Part shown: piece after piece, positions 24,308-32,845 of the stretch | Position numbering within the stretch: position 1 is the stretch's first letter | Layout of the letters: every line of letters starts with the position of its first letter | Assembly (NCBI RefSeq): GCF_009882915.1 | Contig: NZ_WTUW01000001.1 | Location: 310,357 to 374,356, forward strand | Direction: 5' to 3' | Source: Sneathiella litorea | Lineage (GTDB): Bacteria; Pseudomonadota; Alphaproteobacteria; Sneathiellales; Sneathiellaceae | Length of the DNA: 64,000 nt | Notes under the pieces: generated by a model | What the model was told of the DNA's origin: nothing | The model's input: only the letters and a program-made list of their open reading frames with translations | The model's database searches: none | Made by a program: the position numbers and the translations under genes

Positions 24308-26098
24308 CTAGAAAGCTTCCGCATCCAGCTCCATCATGGTTTTTGATCCCGCGCTCATCTTCACGAGGAGGGAAGATACATCCGGGAGCATCCGTTCAAA
24401 AAAGAACCGTGCCGTAACCAGCTTGGTCTCATAAAACTGTGGATCGTCGGCTCCCTCAACCAGCTTTTCCTTCGCAATCTTTGCCATCTGCGCCCACATG
24501 AAGCCAAGCGCAACGAGGCCAAACATCCGGAGATATTCCGTTGAGGCCGCCCCCGCTTCATCGGGGTTTTTCATGCCCTTTTCGCCAAGCAGGGCCGTGC
24601 CCTGCTGTAATTTTGCGAATGCTTTCGCGAGCGGCAAGACAAATTCCTTCTGCTCCTGATCCATCATGTTTTCCTGGATGAACGCATCCACCGGATGGAA
24701 GAACTGACGCAAATTGCGTCCCATATTCTGTGGCAGCTTACGGCCGACAAGGTCAAGCGCCTGAATGCCGTTCGCTCCTTCATAGATCTGGGTAATACGC
24801 GCATCGCGGACGAATTGCTCCATCCCCCATTCATGGATATAGCCATGGCCGCCATAGCACTGCATTGCCGTCGCGGCGAGTTCAAACCCCATATCGGTGA
24901 AATAGGCCTTAATCACTGGCGTGAGGAGAGAGAGCGCCTCATCAGCGGCGCGACGTCCCTCTTCATCAGGATGTTTCTCGACCATATCGACCTGCAATCC
25001 TGCCCACAGACCGAGCGCGCGCGCGCCTTCGGTAAAGGCCCGGATCATCAGCAGGTTCCGGCGGATATCCGGATGCACGATGATCGGATCGGCTGGTTTG
25101 TCCGGCTCCTTCACGCCCGAGATGGAACGTCCCTGAAGCCGGTCTTTCGCATAGATGACCGCGTTCTGATAGGCGACCTCAGCCTGAGAAAGCCCCTGAA
25201 TACCAACGCCAAGACGCGCCGCATTCATCATGGTGAACATGGCACGCATGCCCTTATGCTTCTCACCCAGGAGCCAGCCCGTCGCATCCTCATAGTTCAT
25301 GACGCAGGTGGAGTTTCCGTGAATGCCCATCTTATGCTCGATCGAACCACATTCGACCCCGTTGCGGGTAGCAGGATTTCCATCCGCGTCCAGCAGGAAT
25401 TTCGGTACGATAAAGAGCGAGACGCCCTTGATCCCCTCGGGTCCGCCCGGAATTTTCGCTAGGACAAGATGAACAATATTGTCGGCCATATCATGCTCAC
25501 CGGCGGAGATAAAAATTTTCGTTCCGGTAATCTTGTAGCTGCCATCGTCCTGCGGGACCGCTTTGGTACGCATAAGCCCGAGATCCGTGCCGCAATGCGG
25601 CTCCGTCAAGTTCATGGTGCCGGTCCAATCGCCGGTCACCATCTTCGGAAGCCAGGTCTGCTTCTGTTCGTCGGTGCCATGCTTGTGGATCGCGGCATAG
25701 GCCCCGTGCGTGAGACCCGGATACATGCCAAAGGCCATATTTGCGGCACTCATCATCTCGGCGAAAGCAATCCCGATAACATGAGGGAGCCCCTGCCCGC
25801 CATACTCCGGATCGGCATCAAGGCCCATCCAGCCGGCGGCGCGATACTCGTCATAGGCTTCCTTGAAACCGGTCGGGGTTGTGACCTCCCCATCTTTCCA
25901 GGTGCAACCTTCCTTGTCACCAACCTGATTGAGCGGCTGGATTACCTCGCTCATCAGCTTGCCGCCCTCTTCAAGGATCGCATCAATCATGTCCGGTGTC
26001 GCGTCCTCGAAACCCGGCATATTGGTCATCTTGTCGAGCCCGAGAAGGTCGTTCAGGACAAATTTGAAGTCTTTTACCGGTGCGTTATAAACTGGCAT
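24308..26098 (-). CDS. Large acyl-CoA dehydrogenase (FadE5/DmdC-type, about 600 aa)
   Basis: The 596-residue acyl-CoA dehydrogenase belongs to the long group with an extra C-terminal domain (FadE5, DmdC). It begins MPVYNAPVKDFKFVLNDLLG, as usual for that group. It carries MNLTEPHCGTDLGLMRT near residue 160 and the catalytic-Glu motif ITQIYEGANGIQALDLVGRK near 430, so it should be active. It oxidises an acyl-CoA, with ETF as acceptor. It is the last gene of the operon thiolase - fadN-like - fadE, 14 bases after the middle gene, which argues for fatty acid beta-oxidation; 3-methylmercaptopropionyl-CoA (DMSP breakdown) is an alternative substrate. Confidence 0.92.
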   Translation of the reverse strand: MPVYNAPVKDFKFVLNDLLGLDKMTNMPGFEDATPDMIDAILEEGGKLMSEVIQPLNQVGDKEGCTWKDGEVTTPTGFKEAYDEYRAAGWMGLDADPEYGGQGLPHVIGIAFAEMMSAANMAFGMYPGLTHGAYAAIHKHGTDEQKQTWLPKMVTGDWTGTMNLTEPHCGTDLGLMRTKAVPQDDGSYKITGTKIFISAGEHDMADNIVHLVLAKIPGGPEGIKGVSLFIVPKFLLDADGNPATRNGVECGSIEHKMGIHGNSTCVMNYEDATGWLLGEKHKGMRAMFTMMNAARLGVGIQGLSQAEVAYQNAVIYAKDRLQGRSISGVKEPDKPADPIIVHPDIRRNLLMIRAFTEGARALGLWAGLQVDMVEKHPDEEGRRAADEALSLLTPVIKAYFTDMGFELAATAMQCYGGHGYIHEWGMEQFVRDARITQIYEGANGIQALDLVGRKLPQNMGRNLRQFFHPVDAFIQENMMDQEQKEFVLPLAKAFAKLQQGTALLGEKGMKNPDEAGAASTEYLRMFGLVALGFMWAQMAKIAKEKLVEGADDPQFYETKLVTARFFFERMLPDVSSLLVKMSAGSKTMMELDAEAF

Positions 26099-26112
26099 CT
26101 CGATACTCCCTT

Positions 26113-28446
26113 CTAGTTTCTAAGCGGCTTGCCGGTGGTGAGCATATGCTCGATCCGGTCAAGCGTTTTATGGTTATGGATGAGAGTCATGAACCCCTCT
26201 CGTTCGAGCTGCAGAAGCTTCTTTTCCGTCACCGGCTCGGTGATATCCGTATTTCCACCCGTGAGGACACGAGCGACCTGCTCGCTGACCACGCCGTCAT
26301 AGGCGGTAGCCCTGCCCATTGTGACAAAGCCGGAAACCGCCATGTCGAAGGCGGCTGCCGCGGTTTCACCGGGCAGATTCACCTCAACCGGTTCCGGCGC
26401 GGCGTAACCTTCCACCATCTCAAGCGCGCGTTTCTTCGCATCGGCGAGAACACGCTTGCGGTTCATGGTAACCCGATCACCCTCGCGAAGGATCATCATA
26501 TCCCGCGCTTCTGCCGCACTGGTCGCAACCTTGGCGGTGGAAATCGCTTCAAATACTCCAGAGAGAGCAGGCATTGCGCCGCCCGGACGTTTCTTGTTCA
26601 GCATCGCACGCATGACCAGTTCCTTGCAGCCGCCGAAGCCGGGAATAACTCCGACGCCAACCTCGACAAGGCCCATATAGCTTTCTGCATGGGCCTGAAC
26701 TGCCGCCGCCGCGAGGACAATCTCACAACCACCACCGAGCGCCATACCAGCCGGTGCAGCAACAACCGGAAATGGGGCGTATTTCAGCTTCATCAGCGCA
26801 TTCTGGCCTTCAGAGATCGAATTCTCGATCACCGGCCACATCGCGGCGTTGGCCGCAAAGAGAGCAAGGCCAACATTCGCACCAACGGAGAAGTTATCCG
26901 CATCATTGCCGATGACCAGCGCCTTGAAGCCTTTCTTGTCGATCTTGCCCGCTTCCTGCAACATCGCCACCACATCCTGATCGATAGAATTCATCTTGGT
27001 GTGAATTTCAAGACAGGCAACGCCATCGCCCAGATCCCAGATGCTGGCTCCCTTGTTAGACATTACCGGCTCATTGCCACGTTTAATGTCGGCAAGCATC
27101 CAGGCGCCCTCAGGCACCGGCACGACAGCATAATCGCCATCGACCGTCATGTAATAGGCATCTTTACCCTCTTCCTTGTAAAGCGGCCGATCGCCGACTT
27201 TCTTCAAGAATTCCGGAACGGGCAGGCCTTCGGCTTCCAACCGGTCGATGAAATACTGGTTGCCAAGCTGGTTGAGTTGCTCAAAAGGACCATATTTCCA
27301 GGCATATCCGGTTTTCATCGCCGTATCGATGGCGATGATGTCGTCAGCTATCTCTCCGACTAGTGATGCCGCATAGGAAATCGTCTTGGAGAGGATCGCC
27401 CAGGCATATTGGCCGCCCTTGTCGTCATATTCGACGAGAGCCCGCAGGCCCTTCTTCGCCGCTTTGACGGAGCCGAGTTGCGGCTTCTCTGCCTTGGCAT
27501 ATTCACCGGTCTTAAGGTTGCGGGCTTCCTTTACTTTTTTCCCGCCCTCTTTATTCATGCGGTAAAAGCCGCCCTTACCTTTGCGGCCGGTATAACCTTC
27601 CTCAATCATCTTGGCTGTCATGGCAACCAGTGGATGGTTAGGGTCATACTCCTTAGCGAAAGCATCGCTCGCCGGAAGTTCGGACAGCATGGAAGCGATA
27701 ACCTTCGGCCCCAGGTCGATGCCGGTTAGATCGCCGAGACCAAATATCCCGGTGGAAGGAATCCCCATCGGCTTGCCGCAGACCGCATCTGCTTCCTCAA
27801 CCGTCAGTCCGAGATCATAGGCAGAGCTCGTCGCGACGGACGACCAGTAAATTCCGATGCGGTTACCGACGAAGCCCGGTGTATCGTAACAATCGACAAC
27901 TTCTTTGCCGAGTGCGATATCCGCAAATTCGCGCAAATCGTCCAACGCATCTTTACGGGTATGCTCACCGCCGACCAACTCAAACAGCCGCATATAGCGC
28001 GGCGGGTTGAAGAAATGAGTAATGGCGAAATCCTTCTTTAGGCTTTCCGGCATCCCCTCCATCAGCGTTTTGAGAGGAATGGTCGAGGTGTTGGAGGTGA
28101 CAACCGAGCCTGCCTTCCGCACTTCATCGAGACGCTTGTACAGGTCTTGCTTAAGGCCCGTGTTCTCGATAATCGCCTCACAAATCCAGTCACAATCTGC
28201 AACAAGATCAAGGTTGTCTTCCAGATTGCCAGTCGTGACAAGCCGCGCATTCTTCTTATGCATGAACGGCGCTGGCTTGGTTTTCAGCATGGTCGCAACC
28301 GCACCTTCAGCCAGCATATTGCGGTTTTTCGCATCTTTCGGGACAATATCCAGTAACACAACCGGAACGCCCGCATTGGCGACATGGGCGGCAATCGCCG
28401 CGCCCATGACACCGGCGCCGATAACGGCAACTTTTTCAATCGCCAT
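26113..28446 (-). CDS. 3-hydroxyacyl-CoA dehydrogenase / enoyl-CoA hydratase fusion (FadN type)
   Basis: The 777-residue bifunctional enzyme has an N-terminal NAD-binding 3-hydroxyacyl-CoA dehydrogenase (VAVIGAGVMGAAIAAHVA at 6-23; helical HAD C-domains to about 430, with GNRIGIYW and GKPMGIPSTGIFGLGDLTG) and a C-terminal crotonase fold from about 480 (SVGANVGLALFAA, ALGGGCEIVLAA, EVGVGVIPGFGGC). The order is reversed relative to E. coli FadB and matches FadN. The frame stays open 51 bases upstream, but MAIEKVAVIG at 28446, two bases after the thiolase stop, is the natural start. It performs the two middle steps of beta-oxidation. Confidence 0.93.
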   Translation of the reverse strand: MAIEKVAVIGAGVMGAAIAAHVANAGVPVVLLDIVPKDAKNRNMLAEGAVATMLKTKPAPFMHKKNARLVTTGNLEDNLDLVADCDWICEAIIENTGLKQDLYKRLDEVRKAGSVVTSNTSTIPLKTLMEGMPESLKKDFAITHFFNPPRYMRLFELVGGEHTRKDALDDLREFADIALGKEVVDCYDTPGFVGNRIGIYWSSVATSSAYDLGLTVEEADAVCGKPMGIPSTGIFGLGDLTGIDLGPKVIASMLSELPASDAFAKEYDPNHPLVAMTAKMIEEGYTGRKGKGGFYRMNKEGGKKVKEARNLKTGEYAKAEKPQLGSVKAAKKGLRALVEYDDKGGQYAWAILSKTISYAASLVGEIADDIIAIDTAMKTGYAWKYGPFEQLNQLGNQYFIDRLEAEGLPVPEFLKKVGDRPLYKEEGKDAYYMTVDGDYAVVPVPEGAWMLADIKRGNEPVMSNKGASIWDLGDGVACLEIHTKMNSIDQDVVAMLQEAGKIDKKGFKALVIGNDADNFSVGANVGLALFAANAAMWPVIENSISEGQNALMKLKYAPFPVVAAPAGMALGGGCEIVLAAAAVQAHAESYMGLVEVGVGVIPGFGGCKELVMRAMLNKKRPGGAMPALSGVFEAISTAKVATSAAEARDMMILREGDRVTMNRKRVLADAKKRALEMVEGYAAPEPVEVNLPGETAAAAFDMAVSGFVTMGRATAYDGVVSEQVARVLTGGNTDITEPVTEKKLLQLEREGFMTLIHNHKTLDRIEHMLTTGKPLRN

Positions 28447-28448
28447 GA

Positions 28449-29585
28449 TCAGCAAGCCTCCAGAACCGTCGCGATGCCCTGACCGCCGCCAATGCACTGC
28501 GTTGCGAGGCCGAGCGCCTTGCCTTCACGCTGCAGGAGGCTCGCGACCTTGCCGGTGATGCGGGCACCTGTCGCACCCATCGGATGGCCGAGCGCAATGG
28601 CGCCGCCATCGAGATTGGTCTTGGCGAAATCCATTCCGGATTCTTTCAGGACCGCCAGCGCCTGCGCCGCGAATGCTTCGTTCAGTTCAATGATATCGAT
28701 GTCCGCGAGGGTAACGCCCGCGCGATCCAACGCTTTCTTGGTGGCCGGAACCGGGCCGATGCCCATCAATTCCGGCGCACAACCGGCAACGGCAATCGAT
28801 CTGATCCGCGCGAGCTTTTTCAACCCGTTCGCATCAGCATATTCCTCAGAGCATACCAGTGTAGCCGACGCTCCGTCCGTCAGCGGTGATGACGTTGCCG
28901 CCGTGACAGTCCCATTCTCATCAAATGCGGGCTTCAACCCGGCGAGAGCTTCCATTGTGGTCTCGGGACGAATGCAGCCGTCCTGCTCGACGCGGATATT
29001 ACCGTCGACTATCGGGACAATCTCGTCATTGAATTTGCCGGCATCGCGTGCCGCCGTAGCCCGGGCATGGCTTTCAACGGCTACTTCCTCCTGCTCCTGA
29101 CGGGAGATGTTGTATTTCTTTGCAAGATTTTCCGCCGTGATGCCCATGGATACATAGGCTTCCGGGTATGATTTATACAGTCCGGGGTGTGGCGCGGGGT
29201 TAAAGCCGCCCATCGGCACACGGGTCATGCTCTCGATCCCGCCGCAGATAAAAACATCGCCCGCGCCCATCTGGATCGCACCGGCTGCCATATGGATGGC
29301 CTGCATGGAAGAGCCACAGAATCGGTTAACCGTCGTCGCGGCTGTCGATTGAGGAATACCTGCCAGAAAGCTAATGATGCGCGCCACGTTTAATCCCTGC
29401 TCGGCTTCGGGAAACGCACAGCCGATAATCACATCTTCAATATCCTCGACATTCACGCCGCTGTTTGCAATCAGGCCCTTGACCACCTGTCCTGTCAATT
29501 CATCAGGACGAATCTTGATCATTTCCCCTTTGTTCGCGAGGGTAAAGGGAGAGCGTGCATATCCCGCGATTACGACATTTTTCAT
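28449..29585 (-). CDS. Acetyl-CoA acyltransferase (beta-oxidation thiolase)
   Basis: The 378-residue thiolase has nucleophile Cys90 in NRFCGSSMQAIHMA, the His in GHPMGATGARI and the second Cys in CIGGGQGIATVLEAC at the end. The order and spacing are those of degradative 3-ketoacyl-CoA thiolases, which release acetyl-CoA from 3-ketoacyl-CoA. It is the first gene of the three-gene minus-strand operon and is preceded by a regulator gene of the MerR family, with repeats in the intervening region. AAGGAAG ribosome site. Confidence 0.94.
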   Translation of the reverse strand: MKNVVIAGYARSPFTLANKGEMIKIRPDELTGQVVKGLIANSGVNVEDIEDVIIGCAFPEAEQGLNVARIISFLAGIPQSTAATTVNRFCGSSMQAIHMAAGAIQMGAGDVFICGGIESMTRVPMGGFNPAPHPGLYKSYPEAYVSMGITAENLAKKYNISRQEQEEVAVESHARATAARDAGKFNDEIVPIVDGNIRVEQDGCIRPETTMEALAGLKPAFDENGTVTAATSSPLTDGASATLVCSEEYADANGLKKLARIRSIAVAGCAPELMGIGPVPATKKALDRAGVTLADIDIIELNEAFAAQALAVLKESGMDFAKTNLDGGAIALGHPMGATGARITGKVASLLQREGKALGLATQCIGGGQGIATVLEAC

Positions 29586-29665
29586 TGCCTTGACTTCCTT
29601 TCAGATGATTGCAAATGACCGGCCTGTTTCCGATCGACTTTTTTTGTTTACCCAAATATAGGGCT

Positions 29666-29710
29666 AATCTTTACGATTAAGAGTCTTCTCAAACCGTCAA
29701 TCTTACGATT
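29666..29710. promoter_or_regulatory. Twin AATCTT(T)ACGATT repeats upstream of the thiolase operon
   Basis: AATCTTTACGATT (29666-29678) recurs as AATCTTACGATT (29699-29710), 33 bases apart, in the promoter region of the minus-strand thiolase operon; the second copy overlaps the end of the MerR gene. A seven-base dyad GTCAATC/GATTGAC (29696-29722) encloses the second copy. These may be regulator sites. Confidence 0.4.
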
Positions 29711-30150
29711 TACGCGATTGACTTTTTGCGGCTACCTGACGCCTTGTTGCCCGAGGCCAGATGTTCCTTCAGCTGGGCAATCCCATCTTCAAGTTCCGAT
29801 ATAGCTTCGTTGATATCCGCCCGTTGCGCGATCAGCTTTTCAAGTTGTTCCTCGCATTTATCCAGCGTAAAGGCCAACTGGTCCGTACTACCGTTTTCCG
29901 GTGAATACATGTCCAGCATCTTCTTAATATCCTGCAGACTGAACCCGAGACGACGACCTCGCAGGATGATCTTCAATCGTCCACGGTCCTTTCGGGAGTA
30001 AATACGCGTCGTCCCCTCCCGCGCGGGATTAACAAGGCCCTTATCTTCATAAAAACGAATGGTGCGAGAGGTTACGCCGAATTCCTCCGCAAGCTCCGTG
30101 ATGGAAAAGCTGATACGGTCGTCTCTGTTAATTTTTGCTCTGGCGTTCAT
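29710..30150 (-). CDS. MerR family regulator of the fatty acid/acyl-CoA genes (LiuR-like)
   Basis: The 146-residue regulator has the MerR winged helix FSITELAEEFGVTSRTIRFYEDKGLVNPAREGTTRIYSRKDRGRL (residues about 14-58), a GFSLQDIKKML linker and a dimerisation coiled coil (residues about 90-130). No metal-binding cysteine arrangement is seen, so it should sense a small molecule. Genes of this type (LiuR) control fatty acid and branched-chain amino acid degradation in Proteobacteria. A perfect 24-bp palindrome sits 41 bases before its start. The ATG at 30150 is preferred over an upstream TTG at 30183. Confidence 0.85.
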   Translation of the reverse strand: MNARAKINRDDRISFSITELAEEFGVTSRTIRFYEDKGLVNPAREGTTRIYSRKDRGRLKIILRGRRLGFSLQDIKKMLDMYSPENGSTDQLAFTLDKCEEQLEKLIAQRADINEAISELEDGIAQLKEHLASGNKASGSRKKSIA

Positions 30151-30191
30151 ATATATTCCGAGTCCCAGTATTTCATTAGGCAATCACTATA

Positions 30192-30215
30192 GTTGACGTT
30201 TACGTAAACGTCAAC
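30192..30215. promoter_or_regulatory. Perfect 24-bp MerR-type palindrome
   Basis: The half-site GTTGACGTTTAC (30192-30203) is followed immediately by its exact reverse complement. It lies upstream of the MerR gene (minus) and of the DUF962 gene (plus), so it can serve both promoters. The near-copy at 17107-17130 supports a real binding site. Confidence 0.75.
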
Positions 30216-30299
30216 CTTTGTTGGGCTGCTTGCTGATGCTGGATCGGCTGGAGAAGTATCTGTTATAATGTATATTGAACATAAGGGGAGTGGCAAGAA

Positions 30300-30701
30300 A
30301 TGGCGGCAAAAATCACTGAATATTCAGAATTTTGGCCCTATTACCTGCAAGAACATTCTAACCCAAATTGCCGCCGACTTCACTATTTCGGCACAACCCT
30401 TGCCTTGTTGAGCCTGATTTCGACTTTTGTTTTCATGATGCCCTGGCTGATCCTCCTCGCGCTTGTCGCTGGCTACGCCCCCGCCTGGATAGCACATTTT
30501 TTTATTGAGAAGAACCGGCCCGCAACCTTCACCTATCCGTTCTGGTCGCTCTATAGCGATTTTCGTATGTATTTTTGTTGGTTGCGCGGAAAACTGCCGG
30601 ACGAACTTGCGAAAGCCGGGATCAGTGAAGTTAGATCCGATGCAACTCCGTCGGCCACTGATAATCCTCGCTCAAATCCTGACGGAAGGTCACCTCGGTA
30701 A
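30300..30701 (+). CDS. DUF962 / Mpo1-like membrane protein
   Basis: The 133-residue protein has the DUF962 core: FWPYYLQEHSNPNCRRLHYFGTT, two hydrophobic segments (about 33-65) and AWIAHFFIEKNRPATFTYPFWSLYSDFRMY. The HxxxxNRxxH-like His residues correspond to the Fe(II) site described for yeast Mpo1, a 2-hydroxy fatty acid dioxygenase in alpha-oxidation. Bacterial members are mostly untested, so the activity is inferred. The C-terminal 24 residues run into the oppositely oriented glycosyltransferase gene (71-base tail overlap) and look unstructured. The start shares the MerR operator region, consistent with lipid metabolism. Confidence 0.85.
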   Translation: MAAKITEYSEFWPYYLQEHSNPNCRRLHYFGTTLALLSLISTFVFMMPWLILLALVAGYAPAWIAHFFIEKNRPATFTYPFWSLYSDFRMYFCWLRGKLPDELAKAGISEVRSDATPSATDNPRSNPDGRSPR

Positions 30702-31659
30702 TATATTTAGTCACCACCCGCTCGTTAAAGATTTCATGAGTGCGCTTCCATCCGTTTTTGGCAATGACGCGCGCCTCATCATCATGCTCGATAAAATAGG
30801 CGATTTTCTCAAGCAATTGATCAAAATCATCGTAAAAGGCGAGTTCATCCTCTTTGTAGATATGGTCATATCCTGTCCGCCGGTGGATCAGGGTCATCAA
30901 CCCATTTCCCGTATACTGCGCCATCCGATCGGAACTATAGAGTGGGTCCCCCTCCCCCTGACTTAGGTTCAGGCCCATTCGCGCATTTCCAAGATGACGT
31001 TGATAGGTAATTCCTGCAATCGGGCGTTTTCCACGCATCCCGAGGATTTCGATTTTCTCATCACCAAACCTGTCGAGAATTCGGCTGGCGACGTTATAAC
31101 GCTCAACCTCAGGTAGCGCATTCCCCATGCCATAGAATAACCGGAATTGCGGATCAACGTTCTCAAAGGCACGCCCCGTATCTATCGACAAATCAACCAG
31201 ATTTGGAAAATAGGAAACGACATTATTCTTGCGGGTAAACTGTGTAAGTTGATCCCCTGCGGTTGTGATAAAAATCGCATCGGCGTCGTCTGCATGGGCG
31301 GTAATTCTATTGACATTATCCTGATGCCAAAGGGCATCAAAATTATAGGTCGCAATTTTGATATGCGGGACCGCCTTGCGTATTTGCTTCAGCGTTGTTG
31401 CAAAAATAGGATCCGCATGGCCAATAACCAGAAGATCCGGCCAGAAATTCTTGGCGGTTTCCAACAGCCGGAAATTTGCTGGTAAGATGCCGAATTTGCG
31501 AGACCCGAACCAAGTTGATGCACGCGCGATATCTCTGTCGCTGAACTGGTAAACCTGATGACCGTTTCGAATAAATCCATTTGCGAGCTTCCTGTTAGAA
31601 TCATAGAAGCGGGCACCATTTGATTTTTCATTAAAGTTTCCGACGTAAAGGACGCGCAT
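30631..31659 (-). CDS. CgeB-like glycosyltransferase
   Basis: The 342-residue GT-B-like protein has an N-terminal Rossmann start MRVLYVGNFNEKSNGARFYD, a mid-region DLLVIGHADPIF, and a C-terminal nucleotide-sugar part with MGLNLSQGEGDPLYSSDRMAQYTGNGLMTLIHRRTGYDHIY. The wording of that last block recalls the CgeB/GT1 family (spore maturation or surface glycan type). No other polysaccharide gene lies nearby, so acceptor and role are unknown. Cytoplasmic, no signal peptide. It overlaps the end of the DUF962 gene tail to tail. Confidence 0.72.
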   Translation of the reverse strand: MRVLYVGNFNEKSNGARFYDSNRKLANGFIRNGHQVYQFSDRDIARASTWFGSRKFGILPANFRLLETAKNFWPDLLVIGHADPIFATTLKQIRKAVPHIKIATYNFDALWHQDNVNRITAHADDADAIFITTAGDQLTQFTRKNNVVSYFPNLVDLSIDTGRAFENVDPQFRLFYGMGNALPEVERYNVASRILDRFGDEKIEILGMRGKRPIAGITYQRHLGNARMGLNLSQGEGDPLYSSDRMAQYTGNGLMTLIHRRTGYDHIYKEDELAFYDDFDQLLEKIAYFIEHDDEARVIAKNGWKRTHEIFNERVVTKYITEVTFRQDLSEDYQWPTELHRI

Positions 31660-31922
31660 ATTTACTCCTGAACTTTTTCGTCGCAGATTGTTTGAGGTTT
31701 AAATACCTTGGCCTTTGCATCATTCACAAGAAAATTTTCAAAGCTGCCCTGCATCAACAGGGCCGCATTTAACAAACCCCCATGGAGTTGACAGAGAAAT
31801 TTGACTCGGAAAGAGAAGAAATCCCTCCCTCCCCTTCCCTTACTCAATCTTTTCATGTATAGCCAACAGAATCGGTATTGCCCCGTCCAAATCATTCAAA
31901 TCAAGAAGGCCAAAGCTGGCAA

Positions 31923-32840
31923 ATGACTGTTTATCTGCCCATTGCCGAAATTTCAGTCAATTTATTCTTGATCTTGGGCATGGGCGGATTGATCGGACTC
32001 TTATCCGGCATGTTTGGTGTTGGAGGGGGCTTTCTGATTACACCTCTTCTGATATTTGTCGGCATCCCACCCGCCGTGGCCGTCGCCACTGTATCCAATC
32101 AGATAACGGCAGCGAGCGTATCTGGCGTTCTGGCCCATTGGAAGCGCGGGAATGTTGATTTCAAGATGGGTGTCGTCCTGCTAATTGGCGGCATTATCGG
32201 GTCCGTGATCGGGATATGGATCTTTACACTCCTGGCATCTATTGGTCAGGTCGACCTGATGATTTCACTGTCCTATGTTATTTTTCTCGGCACAATTGGC
32301 GGCCTGATGTTTATCGAGAGCATCAACGCCATGATCAAGTCGCGAAAAGGATCGGGCACCCGGAAAAAACTGCATCAGCATTACTGGATCCATGGCCTGC
32401 CCTTCAAGATGCGTTTTCGTAAATCGAAACTCTATATCAGTGCAATAATGCCGCTCAGCATTGGTGCATTGGTCGGAATTCTGTCCGCTATCATGGGCGT
32501 TGGAGGCGGGTTCGTCATGGTTCCCGCGATGATTTATCTCCTTGGCATGCCGACAGGAGTTGTGATTGGTACCTCTCTCTTCCAGATCATATTTGTGACG
32601 GCTAACGTTACCTTGCTTCATGCGATCAGTACACAGACAGTGGATGTGATGCTTGCCCTGCTGTTGATGAGCAGTTCCGTTATCGGGGCGCAGATCGGTA
32701 CCCGCTTTGGCACCAAGTTACGCGGCGAACAACTTCGTGGAATGCTCGCCCTTTTGGTTATTGCTGTCTGCCTGAAACTCGCCTTTGATCTCGTGATCAC
32801 GCCAGACGATCTTTACACCCTCAGCGATGGAGGGAATTGA
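31923..32840 (+). CDS. TauE/SafE family sulfite/anion exporter
   Basis: The 305-residue membrane protein has two homologous halves, each with the family glycine motif: GLLSGMFGVGGGFLITPLL near residue 27 and GILSAIMGVGGGFVMVPAMI near 185, and about eight transmembrane helices. TauE/SafE proteins export sulfite, sulfoacetate or related anions. The start at 31923 gives a natural N-terminus, and an upstream in-frame extension is unlikely. The downstream TIGR02186 gene starts at its stop codon region; this pairing is widespread in Alphaproteobacteria and implies a functional unit. Confidence 0.9.
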   Translation: MTVYLPIAEISVNLFLILGMGGLIGLLSGMFGVGGGFLITPLLIFVGIPPAVAVATVSNQITAASVSGVLAHWKRGNVDFKMGVVLLIGGIIGSVIGIWIFTLLASIGQVDLMISLSYVIFLGTIGGLMFIESINAMIKSRKGSGTRKKLHQHYWIHGLPFKMRFRKSKLYISAIMPLSIGALVGILSAIMGVGGGFVMVPAMIYLLGMPTGVVIGTSLFQIIFVTANVTLLHAISTQTVDVMLALLLMSSSVIGAQIGTRFGTKLRGEQLRGMLALLVIAVCLKLAFDLVITPDDLYTLSDGGN

Positions 32841-32845
32841 TAGAT

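Noticed and set aside
26080-27363. Long plus-strand frame of 427 codons opposite the FadN-type gene
   Set aside because: It is antisense to a clear FadN coding region and its translation has no recognisable family; the base composition of the real gene creates it.
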